Positions 1-6,488 of a DNA stretch of 21,570 bases are shown piece by piece; the first letter of the stretch is position 1; each line of letters starts with the position of its first letter. The notes below the pieces were generated by a model. It saw only the letters and a list, made by a program, of their open reading frames with translations. It did not search any database and was not told the origin of the DNA. A program made the position numbers and the translations under genes. The stretch covers positions 2,014,403 to 2,035,972 of the forward strand of contig CP070743.1 of NCBI GenBank assembly GCA_020348185.1. Reading direction: 5' to 3'. This DNA is from Nitrospirota bacterium. GTDB taxonomy: Bacteria > Nitrospirota > Nitrospiria > Nitrospirales > UBA8639.

Positions 1-142
1 ATATATCTCTGTATGTCGTCAGCACATTGGACACAGGGCGTAAAAACTAAGGTGGTGTTGTGGTGTTCTGTGGGTTGATATTACGCGGTCTTCCTTTCAA
101 AGTACAACTGTTTTCGGAGTTGTAAGGTTCTCTCCTTTATCC

Positions 143-180
143 TGCTGTTCCCATCCCCAAAACTTGGACCAGTTTTGATG
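143..180. repeat. IS3-type end remnant outside the left terminal repeat
   Basis: This stretch contains TCCCCAAAACTTGGACCAG, which parallels TCCCCAGAAACTGGGCCAG in the left terminal repeat of the neighbouring IS, 51 bp further in and in the same orientation. The bases before it (CTGTTCCC) also resemble the outer part of that repeat. Ends of this style occur in IS3-family elements. It is probably the relic end of a related, older element. No transposase belonging to it is seen in the window. The similarity is visible; the origin is inferred. Confidence 0.4.
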
Positions 181-193
181 AGAAAAATCCGTT

Positions 194-225
194 AGACTGA
201 CCTCTCCCCAGAAACTGGGCCAGCC
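194..225 (+). repeat. IS left terminal inverted repeat
   Basis: It begins AGACTGACC and ends GGGCCAGCC, pairing imperfectly with 1391-1423. The orfB stop codon lies 5 bp inside this repeat. Confidence 0.75.
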
Positions 226-229
226 GTGG

Positions 230-1051
230 TTAGAAATTCTGCACTTCTGAGATGGCCTTTTCAGCCCCTTTCTTCGCAAATTCTACCGGCGTCAGATTGC
301 CCAAGGAACCATGCGGCCGCTGTTCATTATAATCGATTCGCCACCGCTCAATCTTCTTCCTCGCATCGTGTAACGAGACAAACACGTGCGCATTCAAACA
401 TTCATCCCGGAATCGACCGTTGAAACTCTCAATCACCGCATTCTCCACGGGTTTGCCGGGTCGAATAAAATCCAGTTTTACCCCATGCTCATAGGCCCAC
501 GCATCCAAGGCCTTCGAGGTGAATTCGCTCCCGTTATCGACGGTGATCATCGCCGGATAGCCCGTGCGTTGGGCCACCCGTGCTAAGGCGGTGACCACCT
601 TCCGCCCCGTAAGGGTCACATCGACCTCTAGTATTTGACACTCACGAGTATAATTATCCACGACGGTCAAGGCTCGGAATCGGCGACCGTCCAACAAGGC
701 ATCCACGACAAAATCCATACTCCACCGGTCCTGCGGTTTCGTGGGGCGCGGCGGCAGAATCCGCAGATGGCTCGCTCGCTTCCGCCGGCGTTGCGTCCGC
801 ACCATCAGCCCTTCTTCGCGATAGATCCGGTGCACCCGTTTTTTGTTGACGACCCACCCCTCGCGTCGGAGCATCGTATGGAGGCGGACATAGCCAAAGC
901 GCGGGCGGGCTTGCGCGAGGTCCCGCAGCCGCATCCGCAGGGCCGTATCATCCCGCCCGTGGGCGCGATAGAACCAGGTCGAGCGTTGCAAGAGGACCAG
1001 CCTGCACGCCAGGCGCTCGCTCACCGCAAATTTCCCTACCAATTGCCGCAC
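230..1051 (-). CDS. IS3-family transposase OrfB (DDE integrase domain)
   Basis: This is the catalytic half of the IS3 transposase. In the 273-residue frame, an HTH_21-like region (about residues 35-95) is followed by an rve-type integrase core. The DDE triad is visible as D113 in WSMDFV, D172 in VDNGSEF and E208 in VIESFNGRFRDECLN; the last two are 35 residues apart, as usual for IS3. The GTG at 1051 only opens the displayed frame. The frame stays open upstream (ALKPGRKRALV) and lies in the -1 frame relative to orfA, so the active protein is expected to be an OrfA-OrfB fusion made by frameshifting. The integrase core looks complete, with no internal stop. Family assignment is very secure; activity is not shown. 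Confidence 0.92.
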   Translation of the reverse strand: MRQLVGKFAVSERLACRLVLLQRSTWFYRAHGRDDTALRMRLRDLAQARPRFGYVRLHTMLRREGWVVNKKRVHRIYREEGLMVRTQRRRKRASHLRILPPRPTKPQDRWSMDFVVDALLDGRRFRALTVVDNYTRECQILEVDVTLTGRKVVTALARVAQRTGYPAMITVDNGSEFTSKALDAWAYEHGVKLDFIRPGKPVENAVIESFNGRFRDECLNAHVFVSLHDARKKIERWRIDYNEQRPHGSLGNLTPVEFAKKGAEKAISEVQNF

Positions 1052-1074
1052 GAGCGCCCGTTTCCGTCCAGGCT

Positions 1075-1341
1075 TCAGAGCGTTGTTGTGAGCACCTCTT
1101 GGAGCATCACCTTATCCAGGGTCAGATCCGCCACCAGCTGCTTGAGCTTCCGGTTTTCTTCCTCCAACAGGCGTAGCCGACGAATCTCGGCCACCCCCAT
1201 CTGCCCATACTTCTTCCGCCAGAGATAGTAGGTTTGTTCACTGACCCCGAGTTTGCGCGTGATTTCGGCAATGGGCGCGCCGGCCTCCACCTGGCGCAAC
1301 GCCGTCGCAATCTGGGCTTCCGAATACTTCGATTTCTTCAT
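1075..1341 (-). CDS. IS3-family transposase OrfA (HTH DNA-binding subunit)
   Basis: This 88-residue protein has an HTH_Tnp_1/IS3_IS911 helix-turn-helix (about residues 5-48, with EITRKLGVSEQTYYLWRKKY) followed by a leucine-zipper-like segment (LRLLEEENRKLKQLVADL, residues 56-73). It binds the terminal repeats and helps assemble the transposase in IS3 elements. It ends in TGA at 1075-1077, inside the region where the -1 frame opens into orfB. The junction reads CTCACAACAACGCTCTGA. In related elements this point usually encodes Lys-Lys from an A-rich slippery run, but here it reads Thr-Thr-Thr, so no canonical slippery heptamer is visible. Confidence 0.9.
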   Translation of the reverse strand: MKKSKYSEAQIATALRQVEAGAPIAEITRKLGVSEQTYYLWRKKYGQMGVAEIRRLRLLEEENRKLKQLVADLTLDKVMLQEVLTTTL

Positions 1342-1390
1342 CCGCTCCCCCTTTCGTTCGCCTTCCAGCCTACCAGATTTTTCGCGTTTT

Positions 1391-1423
1391 GGCTGGTCCG
1401 GTTTTCAGGGAGAGGGTCAGTCT
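1391..1423 (-). repeat. IS right terminal inverted repeat
   Basis: Its reverse complement begins AGACTGACCC and ends GGACCAGCC, matching the left end with a few substitutions and small gaps. It lies about 50 bp upstream of the orfA start. Confidence 0.75.
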
Positions 1424-1485
1424 CGCAGACAGTTTGGACATTTCACTCAGGAAGTAGTAAAAACACGGTTTTGCCATCGGCATCT

Positions 1486-1507
1486 AGCCTAGCTCCAGCC
1501 TAGCACC
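1486..1507. repeat. 11-bp tandem duplication
   Basis: AGCCTAGCTCC is followed directly by AGCCTAGCACC, with two mismatches. The 10-mer GCCTAGCACC occurs again at about 11509-11518 in the spacer between the two cytochrome genes, so this may be a short dispersed intergenic motif. Confidence 0.5.
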
Positions 1508-1518
1508 GGATTCAAAAC

Positions 1519-1539
1519 CTTATTAGAAGTTCTTATAAG
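1519..1539. repeat. Imperfect 21-bp palindrome behind tRNA-Lys
   Basis: CTTAT-T-AGAA-G-TTCT-T-ATAAG is symmetric around a central G except for one T/T pair. It starts 12 bp beyond the 3' end of tRNA-Lys on the transcribed strand. It has no following T-run, so it is not a standard terminator. It could be a processing signal or a protein-binding site. Confidence 0.4.
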
Positions 1540-1551
1540 TGATTGAAAAAT

Positions 1552-1627
1552 TGGTGGGCCGTACAGGGATCGAACCTGTGGCCCGCTGATTAAGAGTCAG
1601 CTGCTCTACCAGCTGAGCTAACGGCCC
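1552..1627 (-). tRNA. tRNA-Lys(CTT)
   Basis: A complete 76-nt cloverleaf can be read on the minus strand. The acceptor stem pairs GGGCCGT with ACGGCCC, with discriminator A and an encoded CCA. The D-arm contains AGCTCAGCTGGTAGAGC. The anticodon arm is GCTGA-CTCTTAA-TCAGC with anticodon CTT, and the T-arm contains GGTTCGATCC. It follows tRNA-Arg by 89 bp on the same strand, so the two may share a transcript. Confidence 0.97.
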
Positions 1628-1716
1628 ACCGTGTAGGAATATTGGAAGGGTCTATATGTTGTCTATGTAGCTTGCTCAATTAACTTCTTACACGTTCCCC
1701 AAAAAACAAACAGAAA

Positions 1717-1792
1717 TGGCGCGCCTGGCAGGATTTGAACCTGCGGCACCTGGCTCCGGAGGCCAGTGCTCTATCCACTGAGCTACAGGCGC
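1717..1792 (-). tRNA. tRNA-Arg(CCG)
   Basis: A complete 76-nt tRNA can be read on the minus strand. The acceptor stem pairs GCGCCTG with CAGGCGC, with discriminator G and an encoded CCA. The D-arm contains AGCTCAGTGGATAGAGC. The anticodon arm is CTGGC-CTCCGGA-GCCAG with anticodon CCG, and the T-arm contains GGTTCAAATCC. It reads the CGG codon and is the upstream member of the tRNA pair. Confidence 0.97.
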
Positions 1793-1824
1793 GAATGATG
1801 CTATTTTTCAACTTGATCGTCTTT

Positions 1825-1868
1825 CCCCTCACCCGTGCCCTTTCCCCAAAGGGGCGAGGGAATATTCA
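1825..1868 (+). repeat. REP-like palindrome, copy 1
   Basis: It starts CCCCTCACCC, contains an imperfect stem (CCCTTTCCCC, loop AAA, GGGGCGAGGG) and ends GGGAATATTCA. Copy 2 at 2973-3024 has the same layout, orientation and GGGAAATATTCA end. It lies between tRNA-Arg and the end of the HELFH-protein gene. C/T-rich arms closed by GGGGAGAGGG are typical of dispersed REP elements. Confidence 0.7.
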
Positions 1869-1945
1869 AAAAATCAAAGGTCGAGAGAGGGGGACTTGAA
1901 GCTAGCATGGAATTGTTGGCGATGTCTAGCCGGTTTTGCCAAAGA

Positions 1946-2923
1946 TCATTCGCAGGATGGTGGAGGTTCGGCTGAAGCGAGGCTTTGTTCAATAATGGGA
2001 GTCGAGGCATGTATTAATTCTGGTGGTTCTTCAAGAATATCCGCAAGCAACAGCTCGACCCCTTTTGGAGTCAGGCCGTTGGAAGGAGCGATGAATCGCT
2101 TTCGGGCAACCCGACGTTCTTCGGGATCATCCGGTTCGTAATATCCAAGGAGTTCCCCGGATTGGTTGGCTTGCTGTAACCGATTGCTCCATTCCTGGAG
2201 TAGGTTGGGGCTCCACTGAGCGGTGCCGAGTTTGTCGGGGAAGAGCTCGAGTTTGGTCCAGATGGCCCAACCCACAAAGACCGCCCAGGTTTCATTAAGG
2301 ACTTCCCAGGCATCTTCATTTGAAAGAAATCGGAGTTCTGTCGCTGATTTGCGCTGACGAATGGGGTTGATGCGAACAAAGCGGAAGTGGCACGTGAGTT
2401 GTTCGTTTGCAAAGGCGAGGAGCCGTTGGGCTTCCGGTGGTAAGGCCTTTGGATCTGGTGCTGAAAAGATAAAGTCCAGATAGGCATGGAAGAGTTCGTG
2501 ATAGAGGAGTCCCAAGTCGTGATGGGTCATGCGCCCTAAATCGGCTAATGAGCCACCGGCTTGGTTGAATGAATGACGCATATTAAGGATCATTCGATGT
2601 TCAGGAGGGTGATATTCGGCTGCGTAGGTGCGCAGGTCCTCAAAGATGACCGTGACAAAGTTTGGGTCAATGTGCTTGAGAAACGTAGTTGGAAGTCCCC
2701 GCTCGTCGGCCTGTTGGATGATTGCCGGCCAGGGATTGGGAACTTGTGCCTGTTTGGTTGAAGGATTCTCCGCATGCGCGCCTGGAGTAAGGCCGATCGT
2801 GATGATCAATCCCATCAACGCACCAAGAAGGCCGGAAACCTGGCGATGAATTGCATTTAATGCGGAATTCGCAGGAGGTCGTCCTGTGGCAAGGGCAAAA
2901 GACCAAAAATTTTTTCTATTCAT
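1946..2923 (-). CDS. Exported protein with HExxH zinc-protease motif
   Basis: No family name is recognised. The chosen ATG (2923) gives 325 residues. The open frame extends to 3025, but that part is translated from a REP-like repeat and is unlikely to be coding. The N-terminus has basic residues, then a hydrophobic stretch (about residues 31-46) and an AHA-E signal-cleavage-like site near residue 51. The key motif is YHELFHAYLD, giving HELFH at residues 142-146, the zinc-binding and catalytic signature of zincin peptidases. E211 in LNETWAVFVGW could be the third zinc ligand of a gluzincin. This suggests a periplasmic or secreted metallopeptidase, but the motif alone does not prove activity. 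No good Shine-Dalgarno precedes the ATG. The gene is bracketed by two REP-like repeats and follows the helicase gene on the same strand. Confidence 0.75.
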   Translation of the reverse strand: MNRKNFWSFALATGRPPANSALNAIHRQVSGLLGALMGLIITIGLTPGAHAENPSTKQAQVPNPWPAIIQQADERGLPTTFLKHIDPNFVTVIFEDLRTYAAEYHPPEHRMILNMRHSFNQAGGSLADLGRMTHHDLGLLYHELFHAYLDFIFSAPDPKALPPEAQRLLAFANEQLTCHFRFVRINPIRQRKSATELRFLSNEDAWEVLNETWAVFVGWAIWTKLELFPDKLGTAQWSPNLLQEWSNRLQQANQSGELLGYYEPDDPEERRVARKRFIAPSNGLTPKGVELLLADILEEPPELIHASTPIIEQSLASAEPPPSCE

Positions 2924-2972
2924 AGGTGTTTCTAAATTATTTGCTAAATTGCAGTCCCACCGCTCTTTGCGG

Positions 2973-3024
2973 CCCTTCACCCTCACCCTGACCCTCTTCC
3001 CTGACAGGGAGAGGGAAATATTCA
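2973..3024 (+). repeat. REP-like palindrome, copy 2
   Basis: It starts CCCTTCACCCTCACCC, forms a stem from CCCTCTTCCCT and AGGGAGAGGG around GAC, and ends GGGAAATATTCA. The last three bases form the helicase stop codon on the minus strand. It matches copy 1 (1825-1868) in layout and orientation. Confidence 0.7.
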
Positions 3025-5040
3025 CATACGCCAGTCGTACCTCTGATCTTCATCCACTAAACTCCAGGATTCCATGAGGGAGGAAGGAATTTCGTCAAGG
3101 AAGCGGGATGGTTTGGACAGCACCGATCCAGTCATTTTGTCATACACATTGATCGGGTAGGTCAAGAACAGTTCCTGTTTGGCTCGTGTCACCGCCACAT
3201 AGAGGAGCCGTCGGTCCTCTTCGAGCTCCTCCGGCGTCAGGAAGGAATAGGCGGAGGGAAAACGGCCGTCCACCAGCCAGATGACGAACACGCACCGCCA
3301 CTCGAGACCTTTGGCCGAGTGAATGGTCGACAGGATCAGCCGTTCATCGTCACGATCTGGAGCTTCCACATCCGTGACACTTTCATTTGGTGGTTCCAGC
3401 GTCAGATCGGCTAAGAATTCATTGAGATCGTGATACCGTTCGGCCATCACGGAGAGATGTTCTAAGTCCCGGATGCGCTTGGGATAATCGTCGTACTGGT
3501 CCTTCAAGATCGGTAAATAGTATTCCATGATGTCATTGATGAGGCCCGGTGGAGTCATGATGTCTTCACCTGTCACTCCTTCCAGCATAGCCGCCAAGCT
3601 GCGTAATCCTTGTCCAGCTCGTCCGGTACTCTCTTTGAGGATATCATATGGTTGGGTGGTGTTGAGCAAGGCGGCAATGAGGTCTTTGGCTTTTTTTTGT
3701 CCGACCCCTTCTACTAATAAGAGAAGACGATTCCAACTGACGGAATCGAGTGGATTATGGATGACCCGCATGTAAGCCAGCAGGTCTTTGACATGGGCCG
3801 TTTCGATGAATTTGAAGCCGCCCCGTTTGACAAATGGGAGGTTCCGCCGAGACAGCTCTAATTCGAGATCAAATGTATGAAAGCTGGAGCGAAACAGGAC
3901 AGCGATCTCGTCTAAGGGTATCCCCTCTTCCCTGAGCTCCAGGATTTTTTGTGCAATAAAACGCGATTGGGCGTTTTCTCCAACAGCTTGGACGATGGAG
4001 GGTCGCGTCCCTTCCACTTTTCGCGTGAACAACGTTTTACTGTATTTTTCCGGTGCGCCTTCGAGGATGCTGTTCGCTAATTGTAAAATCGGTTGGGTGC
4101 TGCGATAGTTTTCTTCAAGCTTGTAAATTTGAGTTCCGGGGAACAGCTCAGGGAACTCCATAATATTCCGGAATGTGGCACCCCGAAAGGCGTAAATGGA
4201 TTGGGAGTCATCTCCGACGACCATAACATTGTTATGCGTGGCGGACAGGTTGCGCACCAGATCGGCTTGCATGCGGTTGGTGTCTTGATATTCGTCAACC
4301 AGGATATACCGAAACATTTGAGAGATATTGTGACGCGCGGTTTCATCCGTTCTGAGTAGCTCCCGCAGTTTCATGAGAAGATCGTCATAGTCGACCAACT
4401 GACGTTGGCGCTTGGCTGTTTCATAGGCTTCCTGAAGTTTCATCAACTCGGTGAGGTATTCACTGAAATGTGAATATTCATTAAGCACCAGGTCTTCGAG
4501 CGATCCAAGGGTATTGACGGTTTTACCGAACATTTCGGCAATCGTGTGTTTGCGTGGGAATCGCTTGCCCATTTCATTGAATCCGAATTGGCTTCGAAGG
4601 AGATTGATGAGGTCCTCCGAATCGCCACGATCCAAAATGGTGAAGCTGGGCTCCAACCCGATGGCCCGTCCGTGACGGCGTAATAGCGCATTGGCGACCG
4701 AGTGAAACGTCCCCCCTGCGACCTGCTGACTTCTGCCTCCGATAAGCAATCCGACGCGGCCCAGCATTTCTTGTGCTGATTTTCGGGTAAAGGTCAATAA
4801 GAGAATGTTGCTGGGGGAAATGCCGAGATCGATGAGACGGGCCACTCGATACACGAGCGTCCGGGTTTTTCCGCTACCGGCGCCCGCGATGACCAGGGCG
4901 GGTCCCTCAACCACCTCGACCGCTTCGAGTTGTTGCGGATTGAGTTCTTGGGCGTAGTCGCGAGAGAGTCGGGCGGGAGCCAGCTCACTGTCAGACCGCT
5001 TCAGGATATAAAGTTTTGATCCGGAAGAGAGGGAATCCAC
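3022..5040 (-). CDS. uvrD: UvrD/PcrA/Rep-type superfamily 1A DNA helicase
   Basis: This is a 3'-to-5' ATP-dependent DNA translocase acting in repair or replication-fork maintenance. All SF1A motifs are visible in order: the Q-motif NPQQLEAV (34-41), Walker A AGAGSGKT (52-59, K58), LTFTRKSA, GTFHS, Walker B VDEYQD (248-253), GDDSQSIYAFRGA (276-288), ENYRST (310-315), TIHSAKGLEW, and LLYVAVTRAKQELFL near the C-terminus. The length of 672 is like Rep and shorter than most UvrD proteins, so the C-terminal Tudor-like tail of PcrA/UvrD appears to be absent. The start is GTG with no clear Shine-Dalgarno, so the first 20-30 residues are uncertain. The stop codon lies at the edge of a REP-like repeat. 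Helicase function is very secure; UvrD versus PcrA or Rep is not settled. Confidence 0.93.
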   Translation of the reverse strand: MDSLSSGSKLYILKRSDSELAPARLSRDYAQELNPQQLEAVEVVEGPALVIAGAGSGKTRTLVYRVARLIDLGISPSNILLLTFTRKSAQEMLGRVGLLIGGRSQQVAGGTFHSVANALLRRHGRAIGLEPSFTILDRGDSEDLINLLRSQFGFNEMGKRFPRKHTIAEMFGKTVNTLGSLEDLVLNEYSHFSEYLTELMKLQEAYETAKRQRQLVDYDDLLMKLRELLRTDETARHNISQMFRYILVDEYQDTNRMQADLVRNLSATHNNVMVVGDDSQSIYAFRGATFRNIMEFPELFPGTQIYKLEENYRSTQPILQLANSILEGAPEKYSKTLFTRKVEGTRPSIVQAVGENAQSRFIAQKILELREEGIPLDEIAVLFRSSFHTFDLELELSRRNLPFVKRGGFKFIETAHVKDLLAYMRVIHNPLDSVSWNRLLLLVEGVGQKKAKDLIAALLNTTQPYDILKESTGRAGQGLRSLAAMLEGVTGEDIMTPPGLINDIMEYYLPILKDQYDDYPKRIRDLEHLSVMAERYHDLNEFLADLTLEPPNESVTDVEAPDRDDERLILSTIHSAKGLEWRCVFVIWLVDGRFPSAYSFLTPEELEEDRRLLYVAVTRAKQELFLTYPINVYDKMTGSVLSKPSRFLDEIPSSLMESWSLVDEDQRYDWRM

Positions 5041-5085
5041 AGTAACGTTTGAAGGGAGATAACAATGGTTTGGGCAGAAAGAAGC

Positions 5086-5115
5086 TTGCTAGATTGGCCC
5101 TTTTCCGTGTATACC
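5086..5115 (+). promoter_or_regulatory. Weak candidate sigma-70 promoter
   Basis: TTGCTA (5086-5091) and TATACC (5110-5115) are 18 bp apart, each matching four of six consensus bases. The pair sits in the divergent spacer between the helicase and the small plus-strand gene, about 60 bp before that gene's start. Confidence 0.3.
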
Positions 5116-5172
5116 ACACGATAAGAAGGGTTGCAATGTTACATCTCTCTACAGGTGTAAATGGGGGAAATT

Positions 5173-5439
5173 ATGGGAGAAGTCTCCGCGCAAATTCAGA
5201 TGCAAGCGATCGACGATAATTTTGGTTGGACTTATTCGCAGTGGACCATTGATTATGGGAAAGGTCGCATCCCTGACACTGAGCATGTGAAGATTAAATG
5301 CTCGGAAACCAGCCAACGCTACATGAGTAAGGAGGAAGCGTTCGCTGAAGCGCAGGGGAGAATACGAGTGAAAATTAGAACGGAGTGCGGGGATTTTCCA
5401 GAAGACAAGATCAAGTGGGAGTGCACAGAATCAGCCTAA
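5173..5439 (+). CDS. Uncharacterised small protein (88 aa)
   Basis: I do not recognise this family. ATG 5173 is preferred because GGGGGA lies 7-8 bases upstream; ATG 5161 in the same frame would add four residues and has only a weak site. There is no signal peptide or membrane segment, so it is probably cytosolic. It contains several aromatic residues early (FGWTYSQWTIDY), three cysteines (in KIKCSE, RTECGD, KWECTE) and alternating charged stretches such as RIRVKIRTE that look like beta strands. The gene is divergent from the helicase and 98 bp upstream of another unknown gene in the same direction. The frame looks like a real coding region, but function is open. Confidence 0.65.
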   Translation: MGEVSAQIQMQAIDDNFGWTYSQWTIDYGKGRIPDTEHVKIKCSETSQRYMSKEEAFAEAQGRIRVKIRTECGDFPEDKIKWECTESA

Positions 5440-5478
5440 AATCTTTCATGCTGCACTATTACCCGAAAATCTCCTACT

Positions 5479-5508
5479 TGGACAGGGTGGAAAATGATCG
5501 GGTATAAT
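5479..5508 (+). promoter_or_regulatory. Sigma-70 promoter of the 287-aa gene
   Basis: TGGACA (-35, five of six consensus bases) and TATAAT (-10, perfect) are separated by 18 bp. Transcription would start near 5515, leaving a leader of about 23 nt before the ATG at 5538. This implies the gene can be expressed separately from the small gene upstream. Confidence 0.6.
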
Positions 5509-5537
5509 CGTCTGACGAAAGGAAAGATTCTATATTT

Positions 5538-6401
5538 ATGAAATCCGACGAAGCGTATTCATCGATATTGAATGATCTGGCCAATACGATGTTGGGAGTG
5601 GCCCGTGAATCAGTCGCGGTGATGAAGCGAAGCAATCAGGCTCAAACCTTGAGCCTGAAGCGAGACCAGGAATGGGAGATTTACCTGGAATTTTTGAAGA
5701 TGCTCTTTAACGTCGTCGACCGTCTCGCTGGTTTTTATATTCCTATTCAGGATCAGCCCGAGTTCATGAATAGTTTGGAAGATTCGGTGTCCCAACAATT
5801 AAAGACCGCCTTAGCCCCTACGCTGAGCGCCTCAGAATTTGATGACATGGAGGTCACCTTGGCCGTTGGAAAGACGGTATCTGAAAGTCGGCAGATCTAT
5901 GAGAAATATAAATTCGTCATTACGGATCAGAGCAAGCAACGGGACGAATATTTTCAATATTTCGGTGAACGGGTCGCAGGCAAAATAGGAACGGCCGGAA
6001 ATCAGGAGCTCACCTCTGCCGCGCTATTGTGCGGAAGTGCGGTGATCCCGGCCTTTCAGAAGCTCTTTGATGATGCCTTCAAGAAAGAGACTCCAGAACA
6101 CAAAACCGAAGAGCCCCAGCCCACGTCTCAGTCGGCAAGTCAGGCTCCCTCTCCTTTGACGGAGGAGGCTGAGGGGATGCAAACCATCAAGTTGATCAGT
6201 GTTCTGTCTCGGGTCTCAGGAGAAGAGGTGGAGACCCGATGGGGGGTCCACCCTCGGTTTCAGCGTGAATTACAATCTAATGAGGCTAATGATTTGGCCC
6301 AACACATGAACCGGGTAACGCGAATTTTGGGGGAACGGTTTGCGGTCATCGCATCCTTGGCCCAATCGAACCGTGATCAACAACGAGTTGGCAATGCCTG
6401 A
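5538..6401 (+). CDS. Uncharacterised soluble helical protein (287 aa)
   Basis: No known family is recognised. The ATG follows an AAAGGAAAG ribosome-binding-like stretch and a promoter with a perfect TATAAT. The protein has no signal peptide or membrane span. It appears to have two predominantly helical parts, residues 1-182 and about 213-287, joined by a Pro/Ser/Gln-rich linker (183-212, including PQPTSQSASQAPSPL). The first part holds a mixed hydrophobic helix (YLEFLKMLFNVVDRLAGFYI); the second includes VSGEEVETRWGVHPRFQREL and a final helix. It is followed by the glucan phosphorylase gene after 87 bp in the same direction; co-transcription is possible, but nothing in the protein indicates a role in glycogen metabolism. 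Confidence 0.7.
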   Translation: MKSDEAYSSILNDLANTMLGVARESVAVMKRSNQAQTLSLKRDQEWEIYLEFLKMLFNVVDRLAGFYIPIQDQPEFMNSLEDSVSQQLKTALAPTLSASEFDDMEVTLAVGKTVSESRQIYEKYKFVITDQSKQRDEYFQYFGERVAGKIGTAGNQELTSAALLCGSAVIPAFQKLFDDAFKKETPEHKTEEPQPTSQSASQAPSPLTEEAEGMQTIKLISVLSRVSGEEVETRWGVHPRFQRELQSNEANDLAQHMNRVTRILGERFAVIASLAQSNRDQQRVGNA

Positions 6402-6488
6402 GAGGAAATCCGCTCGGCTCACTATCCGATCTTTCCTGGACCTGGTATCCCCTCAACCCCTATAGATCGATCAACTTTCCCCTTTTCC

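Larger units (their letters stand above)
194..1423 (-). mobile_element. IS3-family insertion sequence (IS407-like)
   Basis: The element carries two overlapping minus-strand reading frames, orfA and orfB, between imperfect inverted repeats. The left end (194-225) and the reverse complement of the right end (1391-1423) both start AGACTGACC, continue through CTCTCCC and end in CCAGCC. If the conventional TG...CA ends are taken, the element is 198-1419. The four bases next to each of those ends (AGAC, GTCT) are complementary rather than direct copies, so no target duplication can be recognised. The element is visibly more GC-rich than the flanking DNA, which suggests acquisition from a higher-GC donor. 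It lies downstream of the tRNA-Lys gene and interrupts no recognisable gene. Confidence 0.9.

Noticed and set aside
104..123. ACAACT/AGTTGT hairpin near the left edge
   Set aside because: The stem is short, with no T-run and no adjacent gene in the window, so no role can be assigned.
635..1228. Plus-strand open frame of 197 codons across the transposase
   Set aside because: It is the antisense shadow of GC-rich orfB; the minus strand carries the DDE triad and IS3 motifs.
2924..3025. N-terminal extension of the HExxH protein to position 3025
   Set aside because: The added residues are translated from a REP-like repeat and precede a better exported-protein start at 2923.
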